In this document: in pieces, positions 1-5,951 of the stretch
Layout of the letters: each line of letters opens with the position of its first letter
Position numbering within the stretch: position 1 is the first letter of the stretch
Assembly: GCA_020696885.1 (NCBI GenBank)
Contig: JAJFMS010000111.1
Span: 1-11,240 of the forward strand
Reading direction: 5' to 3'
DNA from: Armatimonadota bacterium
GTDB lineage: Bacteria > Armatimonadota > SYMT01
Length of the DNA: 11,240 nucleotides
The notes under the pieces: model-generated
The model's database searches: none
Told to the model about the DNA's origin: nothing
Seen by the model: the letters and a program-made list of their open reading frames with translations, nothing else
Program-made: the position numbers and the translations under genes

Positions 1-154
1 GCTCGTTCACTTTGTAGAGGTCCCGGGCGCCAGCCACTTCTCGGTGTTGGGGCCGGTCAGCGAACTGGTTGCCGGTAAGATCAACCAGGATACCGGGCCG
101 ACGTGCAACATCGAGCTTACCGGGGCGGAAGCCGGCAAGCGCTTCGGCCGCTAG
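1..154 (+). CDS. Alpha/beta hydrolase, C-terminal fragment
   Basis: This is the end of a gene that begins before the window. Reading from base 2 gives about 50 residues before the TAG at 152-154. The stretch VEVPGASHFSVLGP resembles the catalytic-histidine region of serine alpha/beta hydrolases (prolyl oligopeptidase or dienelactone hydrolase type), where the His after Gly-Ala-Ser completes the Ser-Asp-His triad. It is followed by a short helix and a polar tail rich in Gly, Lys and Arg. The nucleophile and acid residues lie outside the window, so substrate and localisation cannot be judged. The assignment rests on one motif and its closeness to the protein end, which fits the family. Confidence 0.6.
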   Translation, partial: LVHFVEVPGASHFSVLGPVSELVAGKINQDTGPTCNIELTGAEAGKRFGR

Positions 155-255
155 CTGCCAGGGCTCCCTGAATCCCCCGCGAAACACGCGAAAAGACGCG
201 GAAGGGAACGGGGGCGACGCTCCTTGCCATGGCCGCCGGACGAAGGGTTTGGAGT

Positions 256-283
256 GGGAGGCGTCCGGACCTGGTAGCCTCCC
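256..283. repeat. Inverted repeat upstream of the rpmH promoter
   Basis: GGGAGGC at 256-262 is complementary to GCCTCCC at 277-283, a 7-bp GC stem with a 14-base loop. The loop itself starts with the palindrome GTCCGGAC (263-270). It lies after the hydrolase stop and before the rpmH promoter, so it could help end hydrolase transcription. No T-run follows, so it is not a standard intrinsic terminator. I see nothing else between 155 and 318. Confidence 0.35.
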
Positions 284-318
284 GCCGGGGGGCACCCAGC
301 CCCCGCTCGCCAGACCCC

Positions 319-347
319 TTGAGCCGCGGGGAGGGGTGTGCTATAAT
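319..347 (+). promoter_or_regulatory. Sigma70-type promoter of rpmH
   Basis: TTGAGC (319-324) and a perfect TATAAT (342-347) are separated by exactly 17 bases, the optimal housekeeping sigma factor arrangement. Transcription should begin near 353-355, giving a leader of about 20 bases that contains the GGGGGAG ribosome binding site just before the ATG at 374. A strong promoter suits a ribosomal protein gene. It may also drive rnpA and yidD. Confidence 0.8.
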
Positions 348-373
348 TCCGCCGTTGTCAGGGGGAGATTTAG

Positions 374-508
374 ATGAAGCGAACTTTTCAGCCGCACAAC
401 CGCCGCCGCATGCGTGTGCATGGTTTCCGAAAGCGGATGTCTACGGCGGACGGCCGTCGGGTCCTTTCCGCGCGCCGCAACCGGGGCCGCAAGCGCCTCA
501 CGGTCTAA
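374..508 (+). CDS. rpmH: 50S ribosomal protein bL34
   Basis: This 44-residue, very basic protein is bL34 of the large ribosomal subunit. It begins [12 protein letters not shown], carries HGFRKRMST in the middle and ends NRGRKRLTV, all hallmarks of the family, and the length is normal. A purine-rich Shine-Dalgarno sequence (GGGGGAG, 361-367) sits 6 bases before the ATG, and a near-consensus promoter lies just upstream. It is followed after 65 bases by rnpA, the usual order in bacteria. In many genomes dnaA lies on the other side of rpmH, but here the upstream neighbour is a hydrolase. Confidence 0.97.
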   Translation: MKRTFQPHNRRRMRVHGFRKRMSTADGRRVLSARRNRGRKRLTV

Positions 509-573
509 ACCAGTTTCGGGGGATCACACCTCCGGCACTGATTACCCGCTGACTCCTCTTCGAGCCTGATACG

Positions 574-1035
574 ATGCTCCCCCGCGAGCACCGCCTCCGG
601 TCGAACCAGGAGTTTCAGCGGGTTTATCGCGTCGGGCGGTCCTGGGCTCATCCGCTGGCGGCGCTGCACGTGCTGCCGCAGGACTCCGGCCAGCGGTTTG
701 GCATTAGCGTCAGCAAGAAGGTGGGCAACGCGGTGCGCCGTAACCTGGTGCGCCGGCGCATCCGGGAGGCGTTGCGCGCGGCACTGCCGCACCTGAGCCG
801 TGGCTTCGACGTGATCATCGTGGCCCGCAGTGGCGCGGCCGAGGCGGATTTCCAGGCGCTGTCAACCGCGCTGGGCGAACTAATCCGCCGGGCGCGACTC
901 CTGAGGGAACCCGAAGCCCCTCCGGACACGCCCTATACCTTACCGGCAGGCGGGCGTCCCGGTCGCCCGGAGAAACCGCGAGGGCGGGGTGCCCGACCGA
1001 AAGCCCCCACCGCCGGCCGGGAGCCGGTACGATGA
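574..1035 (+). CDS. rnpA: Ribonuclease P protein component with C-terminal extension
   Basis: This is the protein subunit of RNase P, which assists the catalytic RNA in trimming the 5' leader of precursor tRNAs. The start [10 protein letters not shown] is typical, as are [14 protein letters not shown] (41-54) and the RNA-binding signature [14 protein letters not shown] (55-68). Family members are usually about 110-125 residues. This one has 153, because after residue 112 it carries a Pro/Gly/Arg-rich basic tail that looks unstructured. The stop TGA overlaps the ATG of yidD as ATGA, so the tail is really translated up to the next gene and the two are probably translationally coupled. No convincing Shine-Dalgarno sequence precedes the ATG. 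The RNase P RNA gene is not in the window. Confidence 0.95.
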   Translation: MLPREHRLRSNQEFQRVYRVGRSWAHPLAALHVLPQDSGQRFGISVSKKVGNAVRRNLVRRRIREALRAALPHLSRGFDVIIVARSGAAEADFQALSTALGELIRRARLLREPEAPPDTPYTLPAGGRPGRPEKPRGRGARPKAPTAGREPVR

Positions 1036-1241
1036 TCTCGCGCATTCTGATCGGCGCCATTCGGCTCTACCAGCGGACGGCACCCTGGCGCCTCCCCACC
1101 TGCCGGTTCGTGCCGACCTGTTCCCAATATGCAGTCGACGCGATCCAGAAGCACGGCGCAATCCGCGGCAGCGCCATGGCGGTGTGGAGAATCCTCCGCT
1201 GCCAGCCGTGTAACCGCGGGGGCTATGATCCCGTTAGGTAA
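1032..1241 (+). CDS. yidD: Membrane protein insertion efficiency factor YidD
   Basis: This 69-residue protein belongs to the YidD (UPF0161) family, a small peripheral membrane protein that aids insertion of inner-membrane proteins alongside YidC and Sec. Family marks are an amphipathic N-terminal helix ([13 protein letters not shown]), [11 protein letters not shown] at 24-34, the [16 protein letters not shown] helix (42-57) and the NRGGYDPV ending. Cysteines 24, 30, 57 and 60 are at the conserved places. The length is slightly short for the family because the sequence stops right after DPV-R. It overlaps the rnpA stop by ATGA. Confidence 0.96.
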   Translation: MISRILIGAIRLYQRTAPWRLPTCRFVPTCSQYAVDAIQKHGAIRGSAMAVWRILRCQPCNRGGYDPVR

Positions 1242-1254
1242 GGCGGGTAGGTAG

Positions 1255-1280
1255 GCGAGGACGCGGGCCCTTGGCCTCGC
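1255..1280. repeat. Small inverted repeat between yidD and yidC
   Basis: GCGAGG (1255-1260) pairs with CCTCGC (1275-1280) around a 14-base loop that contains the palindrome GGGCCC (1265-1270). It lies in the 119-base gap after yidD. It may be a weak terminator or an mRNA processing or stability element, but no T-run follows. Confidence 0.25.
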
Positions 1281-1299
1281 GCCGGTCCGGTCATCGGTG

Positions 1300-1305
1300 T
1301 ATACT
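1300..1305 (+). promoter_or_regulatory. Possible -10 box for yidC
   Basis: TATACT at 1300-1305 matches the -10 consensus at five of six positions and lies 56 bases before the yidC start. No good -35 box is found at a normal distance; TTGGCC at 1271 is 23 bases away. The gap between yidD and yidC suggests that yidC could have its own promoter, but this is weak evidence. Confidence 0.3.
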
Positions 1306-1360
1306 GGATAGGCTTTTCCTAATAGAGCTGTAGGGCGCATTTCGCGCTGAATACTGACGA

Positions 1361-2749
1361 GTGACGATGCAACAACAACCGCCGCAGAACCGGCTTGCGC
1401 GCCTGCTGCCGATCTTTTTGATCTGGTCAGCAGTTTATTTCCTGATGCTTCACTTCTTCACGCCGAAGCCGGGCCAGACCCCCGAGCAGGGGAAGACGGT
1501 CTTGCAGCAGGCCCAGTCGCTGGAGGCGGAGGGCCGCAAGGAAGACCCCAAAGTCTCCCTGGGAGAGCGGGTGAAGAAGCTCGAGCAGGCGGCAGGTAAG
1601 TACGAAGAAGTCTCCAAGCAAAAAAAAGATGAGCCGGAAGGGTGGCAGGCCCGCTTCCAGCAGGTGAATGTCTACGATTACCTGGCCCGGCTGGAAAGCA
1701 AGACCAAACCCTCCAACACGCACTGGTACGACCAGGCGGAACAGAAGCTGAAGGACATGGAGGGTCAACTCCATGGCAAGCGCGGCACGGTGCAGATCGA
1801 GGCGGACGGCCGCGTCGAGTCCAAAGAAGGCGACCTGGGTGAGCTGGCCGGCCAGCGCCTGAACGACATCCGCGCGGCCCGCGATGTGGTGAACCGCTCC
1901 AAATGGACCTACATCGCGCTGGACTGGCTGGTGGGGATGACCGGGAAGAACCCGGCCTTCAGCTACGCCTTCGCGCTGGCGCTGGTAGTGGTGGTACTCA
2001 AGGGCCTCACGTTCCCATTCCAGCGGAAGCAGTACGAGTACCAACGCGACATGATGCGCGTGCAGCCGCTCATCAAAGAGATGCAGGAGACGATGAAGGG
2101 GCGTCCGCCGGAAGAGATCCAGCGCCGGCAGATGCAGATCTTCAAAGAGAACAACGTCAACATGCTCGGCGGCTGCTTGCCGATGCTCGTGATGATGTTC
2201 GTACTCTTCCCGGTCTTCTGGATGGTGCGGGACTACGAATACCAGTTCACGAACGCCACGTTCATCTGGATCGGCTCCGAGTTCTCCAAAAGCTCGCCGT
2301 GGTTGGCGGACAACCTGGCCCAGTTCGACGTGATCCTGTTCATCATCTACCTGTTGAGCACAATCGGAATGTCGCTGCTCCAGCCGAAGCCGTCCGATCC
2401 GCAGCAGGCGCAGCAGCAGAAGATGATGCTGTACATGATGCCGATCATGTTCGGCGTGATGATGTACATGTACCGGTGGTCGTCTGCGTTCATGCTGTAC
2501 TGGCTCATCCTGAACATCGTGAGCGCCTACCAGAGCTGGATCCTCGGCAGGCAGTTTGGGCTCTTTGGCGGCGGCGGTGCAGGAACCGGCGGTGGGGGTG
2601 GAAGCAACCCGATCCAGCCGCCCGCTACCCCCCTGGAGCCGATGAAGGGCCTCGCCGCCAAGCCTTCCGGGGGAGGCCGCAACGGACGCGGCAACCCGCG
2701 CGCCCTTCCCGGCCAGGCAAAGCCGAAGGGTTCCGGCCGCCGGGGGTGA
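1361..2749 (+). CDS. yidC: YidC/Oxa1 membrane protein insertase
   Basis: YidC inserts and folds membrane proteins, alone or with SecYEG. Residues 12-33 form an N-terminal transmembrane anchor. Residues 35-180 follow as a charged, mostly helical, TPR- or coiled-coil-like region in place of the beta-sandwich P1 domain of proteobacterial YidC. The insertase core (about 183-396) has membrane segments near 198-220, 270-290, 323-340, 356-371 and 376-394. K214 in VVLKGLTFPF aligns with the essential groove arginine (E. coli R366), a conservative change. The cytoplasmic hairpin (221-265) is charged. The tail (403-462) is glycine-rich then basic, as in YidC proteins that bind ribosomes. The start is GTG at 1361 or, equally likely, ATG at 1367. 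Neither has a good Shine-Dalgarno site. Numbering is from the GTG. Confidence 0.93.
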   Translation: MTMQQQPPQNRLARLLPIFLIWSAVYFLMLHFFTPKPGQTPEQGKTVLQQAQSLEAEGRKEDPKVSLGERVKKLEQAAGKYEEVSKQKKDEPEGWQARFQQVNVYDYLARLESKTKPSNTHWYDQAEQKLKDMEGQLHGKRGTVQIEADGRVESKEGDLGELAGQRLNDIRAARDVVNRSKWTYIALDWLVGMTGKNPAFSYAFALALVVVVLKGLTFPFQRKQYEYQRDMMRVQPLIKEMQETMKGRPPEEIQRRQMQIFKENNVNMLGGCLPMLVMMFVLFPVFWMVRDYEYQFTNATFIWIGSEFSKSSPWLADNLAQFDVILFIIYLLSTIGMSLLQPKPSDPQQAQQQKMMLYMMPIMFGVMMYMYRWSSAFMLYWLILNIVSAYQSWILGRQFGLFGGGGAGTGGGGGSNPIQPPATPLEPMKGLAAKPSGGGRNGRGNPRALPGQAKPKGSGRRG

Positions 2750-2755
2750 ACCATT

Positions 2756-2787
2756 GATCCGGTGGCGCCCCACGGCGCCACCGGATC
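2756..2787. terminator. Perfect 14-bp hairpin after yidC
   Basis: GATCCGGTGGCGCC (2756-2769) and its exact complement GGCGCCACCGGATC (2774-2787) enclose the loop CCAC. The hairpin starts 6 bases after the yidC stop and would be extremely stable. There is no T-run on either side, so it is not a classical intrinsic terminator. It may cause termination with other factors, protect the yidC mRNA 3' end, or set different levels for yidC and jag. Confidence 0.6.
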
Positions 2788-2840
2788 CCCCACTCTTCCG
2801 CGCCTCGAGCGGGACTTGATTTCAACCCTAGGGAACAGAG

Positions 2841-3467
2841 ATGGAACCTGAAGCCACCGTAAACGAGACCGTTGAAGAGACTTCCGAAGAGCCGCTCACG
2901 GCCGGCGAAGAGGCCCGCGAGTTCTTGCTGGACGTGCTGGACGCCATGGAGATCGAGTCGGACGTCACCTTCGAGCAGACCGAGGACTCCACCTGGCGGC
3001 TGGAAGTGGTGGGGGACGACGCGGGCGAGATCATCGGCCGGTACGGCCACGGCCTCAACGCGCTCCAGTATCTCACCGTGCTGGTGACCCAGAAGCGCAC
3101 CGGCGAGCACCTGCGCATCACCCTGGATGCGGACGGCTACCGTGCCAAGCGCGAGGCCGCCCTGGTGGAGCAGGCGCGCGAACTGGCCGCCGAAGTGGCC
3201 CAGGCCGGCCAGGAAGCGGAGCTGGATCCGCTCTCCGCCTTCGAGCGTCGCATCATCCACAACGCGCTGATGGACCACCCGGACGTGGTGACGTACAGCG
3301 AAGGCGTGCGTTTTGCATCGGTGCGCGGGGGAAGCGCCGGGCCGCGCCGGCTCAAAGGATCGAGAAGGCAGCGGCGTGGCCAGGCGGGAACACCACCCGG
3401 TAATCTGCGCCATCTCGAACTGCTACGACCGCGCCTTCCAGTCGCTCCAGCTCTCGGAGCACCGTGA
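2841..3467 (+). CDS. jag: KH/R3H RNA-binding protein Jag (KhpB/EloR)
   Basis: Jag/KhpB is a cytoplasmic single-stranded RNA-binding protein commonly encoded next to yidC; in Gram-positive bacteria it is linked to cell elongation and division. After an acidic N-terminus (1-20), residues 22-98 form a type II KH domain with the GxxG loop GRYG (66-69) followed by HGLNALQYL. An R3H domain follows, with its RxxxH signature RRIIH at 136-140 and the typical VVTYSEG at 149-155. The separate N-terminal Jag-N domain of Firmicutes is absent. The start is supported by AGGGA at 2830-2834. Residues 156-208 do not look like the normal R3H ending; they form an Arg/Pro-rich tail, most of which is encoded opposite the 3' end of the convergent gene. 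This may be a read-through tail after loss of the original stop. Confidence 0.88.
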   Translation: MEPEATVNETVEETSEEPLTAGEEAREFLLDVLDAMEIESDVTFEQTEDSTWRLEVVGDDAGEIIGRYGHGLNALQYLTVLVTQKRTGEHLRITLDADGYRAKREAALVEQARELAAEVAQAGQEAELDPLSAFERRIIHNALMDHPDVVTYSEGVRFASVRGGSAGPRRLKGSRRQRRGQAGTPPGNLRHLELLRPRLPVAPALGAP

Positions 3468-3879
3468 GCACCACCGGTACGGCCGGCTCCCACAGGACCA
3501 CCGGGCAAAACACCTGCACCTTGAAGCCGCCGAAGGTGCCGCCGTCGCAGAAGCCGAGGCCAGCGTCCCCCAGGGCATCGTCCAGGATGGTCTCCACCTC
3601 TTCCCGCCACGCCAGGTCTTGCCGGGCCGCCCAACCTTCTCGCCGCCATTGGACCACGATCTGGTGGTACTCCTCAGGCGGGATCTCGGCGAACCCCTCG
3701 GCGAACCGGGCCGCCCGGTTCGCCTCCATCTGCGCTGCGGCCAGAGGGTCCGGGACATGGGTGCGCGCGAGCTCTGCCGGGCCGCCCACCGGGCCGGCAG
3801 CGATCGAGATCATGCCCTGGAACTGTCGCTGCTCCCAGAAATACAGTCGACCCTCGACCCATCGATACAGCGTCTGCAT
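3352..3879 (-). CDS. Hypothetical protein, 175 aa
   Basis: I do not recognise this protein. It starts MQTLYRWVEGRLYFWEQRQF and seems soluble, with no signal peptide or membrane segment. The composition looks like a true protein (aromatic-rich, balanced charges). A helical middle (about residues 50-105: EYHQIVVQWRREGW and EEVETILDDAL) precedes a probable beta-alpha-beta end with GGTFGGFKVQVFCPVV and ELERLEGAVVAVRDG. The ATG is preceded by GAGGG (3885-3889 on this strand), a good ribosome site. It lies 9 bases after the stop of the upstream minus gene, so the two are surely co-transcribed. Its last 116 bases overlap the 3' end of jag on the other strand. It could be a partner of the 123-aa protein; no function is inferred. 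Confidence 0.75.
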   Translation of the reverse strand: MQTLYRWVEGRLYFWEQRQFQGMISIAAGPVGGPAELARTHVPDPLAAAQMEANRAARFAEGFAEIPPEEYHQIVVQWRREGWAARQDLAWREEVETILDDALGDAGLGFCDGGTFGGFKVQVFCPVVLWEPAVPVVLTVLRELERLEGAVVAVRDGADYRVVFPPGHAAAFSIL

Positions 3880-3888
3880 CCGATGCCC

Positions 3889-4260
3889 TCACATCCAGGG
3901 ACCATTTAGCTCCAGCAGCCACGCGCAGAACTCCCCATCACGCTCTTCCGCGGGGATTTGATACACGGTCTGGGCGGTGTCGCCGTCCTGCTCCGTATAG
4001 AGGCTCACCAGGTGATGCCGGACCGGATCGGTGCCGTCGAAGCTGCGCTGGACTGGGCTGCGCCGGAATGCCGCCCCCTCGCGCACCGTTTGCCAGAGGT
4101 ACTCGAACCGCTCCACGTCGATGACCTCTGAACGCCGTACAGTCCGCCCGCCGACGACGTAGTTCCAGCTCGCGGTCCAACGCCCACCCGCATCGCGGGC
4201 GAACGTGCCCTGGTAGAGCACGCCGTCCAATTCGTGCAGGTAATCGATCTCGCGCGTCAC
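3889..4260 (-). CDS. Hypothetical protein, 123 aa
   Basis: The family is not recognised. The protein is small, acidic, tryptophan- and tyrosine-rich and has no signal peptide or membrane helix. Alternating hydrophobic strands such as GVLYQGTFAR, GRWTASWNYVV and VRRSEVIDVERFEYLWQ suggest an antiparallel beta-sheet fold with one helix. It ends in CAWLLELNGPWM. GGAG and GAGG motifs occur within 15 bases upstream of the ATG. The upstream gene on this strand ends 45 bases earlier and the downstream gene starts 9 bases later, so it is the middle member of an apparent three-gene operon. Confidence 0.72.
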   Translation of the reverse strand: MTREIDYLHELDGVLYQGTFARDAGGRWTASWNYVVGGRTVRRSEVIDVERFEYLWQTVREGAAFRRSPVQRSFDGTDPVRHHLVSLYTEQDGDTAQTVYQIPAEERDGEFCAWLLELNGPWM

Positions 4261-4305
4261 CGCCTCGTCTCCAATCCGGAAGGATCCTGGAGCCGCTTTA
4301 GAGGG

Positions 4306-5031
4306 CTAGTCCCGCTTCCAGAACTGCCAGAACGGGCGCTTGACCGTGGCTTCGAGCTGCCCGATGGTGGTTTCCTGCTGTTCCGCGAGCTGCTTCAGCC
4401 GGTCGAGGTCCCTGCGGAGCAGCTCCATCTCGCGGAGCTGGTTCCGCGCCCCTTCCAGCTCCTGGCGGACGCGCTCGGTCTCCGCCGCCTGCGCTTCCTT
4501 CTCCGCCAGGGCGGTCTTCAGCGCGTCCAGCTCCTGGCCCCGGGCTTCGTTGTCGCGTTGTAGGGACTCCGCCGTCTCGGCGAGGGCCTTGGCGCGCTCC
4601 AGCTCCCCCTGCAGGTAGCCGAGACGGAACATCGCCTGCTCGTGCCGCTGGTACAGCTCGCCGAGTGCGGCGACCGTGCTGGCCAGCGCGTGCTGCTCCT
4701 GGGGAGGTTCGGCTTCCAACGCGGTGGTCGCTGCGGTGGTCGACCCGTTTCCGGGTGCGTGGTCCGATGGTGCGTCGGGCTCGGGCTCCGCGTCTACCAG
4801 GTGCGCCTGGAGCACCGGCTCGGCGTCTTCGGCTTCGTCCAGCGGGCCGGTGTTGGAGAGCAGCCCCGCTTTGACCAGCGCCTCGCGCGTGATGCGGTAC
4901 TCTTCGCCGAACTTCCCCTGGTGCACCGTCGCATCGAGCTGCCCGAGCCGGATCCGCGTGCGGATCGTATTTCGGTGCATCCCCGTCAGACCGGCCGCTT
5001 CGCTGATAGTGTAGGTCTGGCTCTGTCGCAT
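4306..5031 (-). CDS. Helix-turn-helix protein with long coiled coil
   Basis: This is a predicted DNA-binding protein of 241 residues. Residues 7-30 (TISEAAGLTGMHRNTIRTRI) are a MerR/excisionase-like helix-turn-helix, followed by a wing-like segment with KFGEEYRITREAL (40-52). A flexible Asp/Glu/Pro/Ala linker (60-112) leads to a coiled coil of about 110 residues (115-228) with heptad-like leucines, probably a dimer or higher oligomer. The end is the aromatic/basic tip KRPFWQFWKRD (231-241). Similar HTH/coiled-coil/aromatic-tail proteins occur in several high-GC phyla, mostly without known function. The reading frame is open back to 5157, but homology starts at the ATG at 5029-5031, and a possible promoter overlaps the longer starts. 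No Shine-Dalgarno site is seen, which fits a short leader. It heads the minus-strand operon. Confidence 0.82.
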   Translation of the reverse strand: MRQSQTYTISEAAGLTGMHRNTIRTRIRLGQLDATVHQGKFGEEYRITREALVKAGLLSNTGPLDEAEDAEPVLQAHLVDAEPEPDAPSDHAPGNGSTTAATTALEAEPPQEQHALASTVAALGELYQRHEQAMFRLGYLQGELERAKALAETAESLQRDNEARGQELDALKTALAEKEAQAAETERVRQELEGARNQLREMELLRRDLDRLKQLAEQQETTIGQLEATVKRPFWQFWKRD

Positions 5032-5062
5032 CGGTGGAGGTAGGTGGCTTGTGGGCTGAGCC

Positions 5063-5093
5063 ATCGTAGCACACGGCGCGGGTACCGTCACAA
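5063..5093 (-). promoter_or_regulatory. Possible promoter of the HTH/coiled-coil gene
   Basis: On the minus strand TTGTGA (5088-5093) is followed after 19 bases by TACGAT (5063-5068), preceded by TG at the extended -10 position. Transcription from it would begin about 25 bases before the ATG at 5031. The spacer is long, so this is tentative. The position supports the short start of the gene. Confidence 0.35.
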
Positions 5094-5111
5094 ACCAGCG
5101 GTGCAGAGGTG

Positions 5112-5120
5112 TGGTATCGT
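5112..5120 (+). promoter_or_regulatory. Possible extended -10 for the TIM-barrel gene
   Basis: TGGTATCGT (5112-5120) fits the extended -10 form TGnTATnnT. No -35 box is visible. It lies about 60 bases before the plus-strand gene, in the divergent region shared with the HTH gene, so the HTH protein could act on both. Confidence 0.22.
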
Positions 5121-5182
5121 TACTGCCGGATGGACGGCGCGGCTTGGCCCGGATCATGATTTCGGGTTAGAGGAGATGGATG

Positions 5183-5917
5183 ATGCGACTGGGCTGCTCG
5201 ACGGCGAGCTTTCCGGAAGACCGGTGGGAGATCGCGATCGCCAAGGTGGGCTGGGCCGGTTACCCGGGCGTAGAGCTGGCGCTGCCCGCCGAGCTGCCGG
5301 ACGAGCAGGAAGCGCAGTCGCGCCTGCGAGCCAACGGCCTGGAGCTTGCCGCCGTCTACGCCGGAACGCTACCGTCCGATTCTGCAGACCTGGAAGCGCT
5401 GGCCGGCATCGGGCGCGCGGCGGCGTTTGCGCGGGCGCTGGACGGCTCCGTGGCCGTGGTGAGCGCACCGGCTACGGGAACGCTGGAGGGACTTGCCGCC
5501 TCGCTGCGGCTCCTGGACGAGGCCCTGCGCGACCGGGCGGTCGACCTGTGCGTGGTGAACGGCCGGGGCACCCTGCTCGACAGCCTGGACGCACTGCGGC
5601 AGCTCTGGGGCCAGCGGCTACCGGAGCGCGTGGGCATCGCGCTCGATCCGGGCCAGGCCCTGCTCGCCGGCTGGGACCCGCTGAACCCGGAGGCACTCCC
5701 CGAGCTGCCGCGGCACGTCTACCTGACCGACGCGAACGGTCAGCAGCCGGTCCCCCCGGGCGAAGGCTCGCTCGATGCCGAAGCCCTGGGCGAGGCGCTG
5801 CGTCGCTGCGGGTACGCCGGCAGCGTGGTGCTGCGCCTGGAGAACGCCGACCCCTGGGCCGTGGAGCCGATTGTCCGCGAGACCGTCGAATCAGCCACCG
5901 CCTGGCTCCTACGCTAA
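5183..5917 (+). CDS. Xylose isomerase-like TIM-barrel protein
   Basis: The 244-residue protein has the layout of the sugar phosphate isomerase/epimerase (AP endonuclease 2) family, a TIM barrel that normally binds divalent metal. Recognisable parts (numbered from the ATG at 5180) are RLGCSTASFP (strand 1), GVELAL (30-35), VGIALDPGQ (151-159), HVYLTDA (179-185), the loop PPGEGSLD (192-199) and VVLRLEN (216-222). Several usual ligands are replaced: Glu of the strand-5 motif is Val126/Asn127, the His after Asp156 is Gln159, and the second His of HxHxxD is Tyr181. Asp156 and Glu221 remain. Loss of enzyme activity or a changed role is possible. Of two consecutive ATGs (5180, 5183) the second is 7 bases from AGGAG (5171-5175) and is preferred. 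The substrate is unknown. Confidence 0.8.
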   Translation: MRLGCSTASFPEDRWEIAIAKVGWAGYPGVELALPAELPDEQEAQSRLRANGLELAAVYAGTLPSDSADLEALAGIGRAAAFARALDGSVAVVSAPATGTLEGLAASLRLLDEALRDRAVDLCVVNGRGTLLDSLDALRQLWGQRLPERVGIALDPGQALLAGWDPLNPEALPELPRHVYLTDANGQQPVPPGEGSLDAEALGEALRRCGYAGSVVLRLENADPWAVEPIVRETVESATAWLLR

Positions 5918-5951
5918 GAATCCGTAGTTCGCCATCTACCCGAACGCTACC

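Noticed and set aside
229..552. Plus-strand reading frame crossing the rpmH region
   Set aside because: It is out of frame with bL34, which is certain, and its product is Pro/Arg/Gly-rich without structure.
2560..2610. Gly-codon-rich tract in yidC as a possible tandem DNA repeat
   Set aside because: The units are irregular and are explained by the Gly-rich protein tail.
1427..2773. Long minus-strand reading frame (448 codons) opposite yidC
   Set aside because: Its product is a His/Leu/Arg-rich mirror of the yidC codons with no domain; the plus strand encodes a clear YidC.
4665..5043. Plus-strand reading frames opposite the HTH/coiled-coil gene
   Set aside because: They mirror the coiled-coil codons, have no ribosome sites and show no recognisable motif.
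5032..5157. Longer N-terminus for the HTH/coiled-coil protein
   Set aside because: The extra 42 residues have no domain similarity or ribosome site, and the likely promoter overlaps them.
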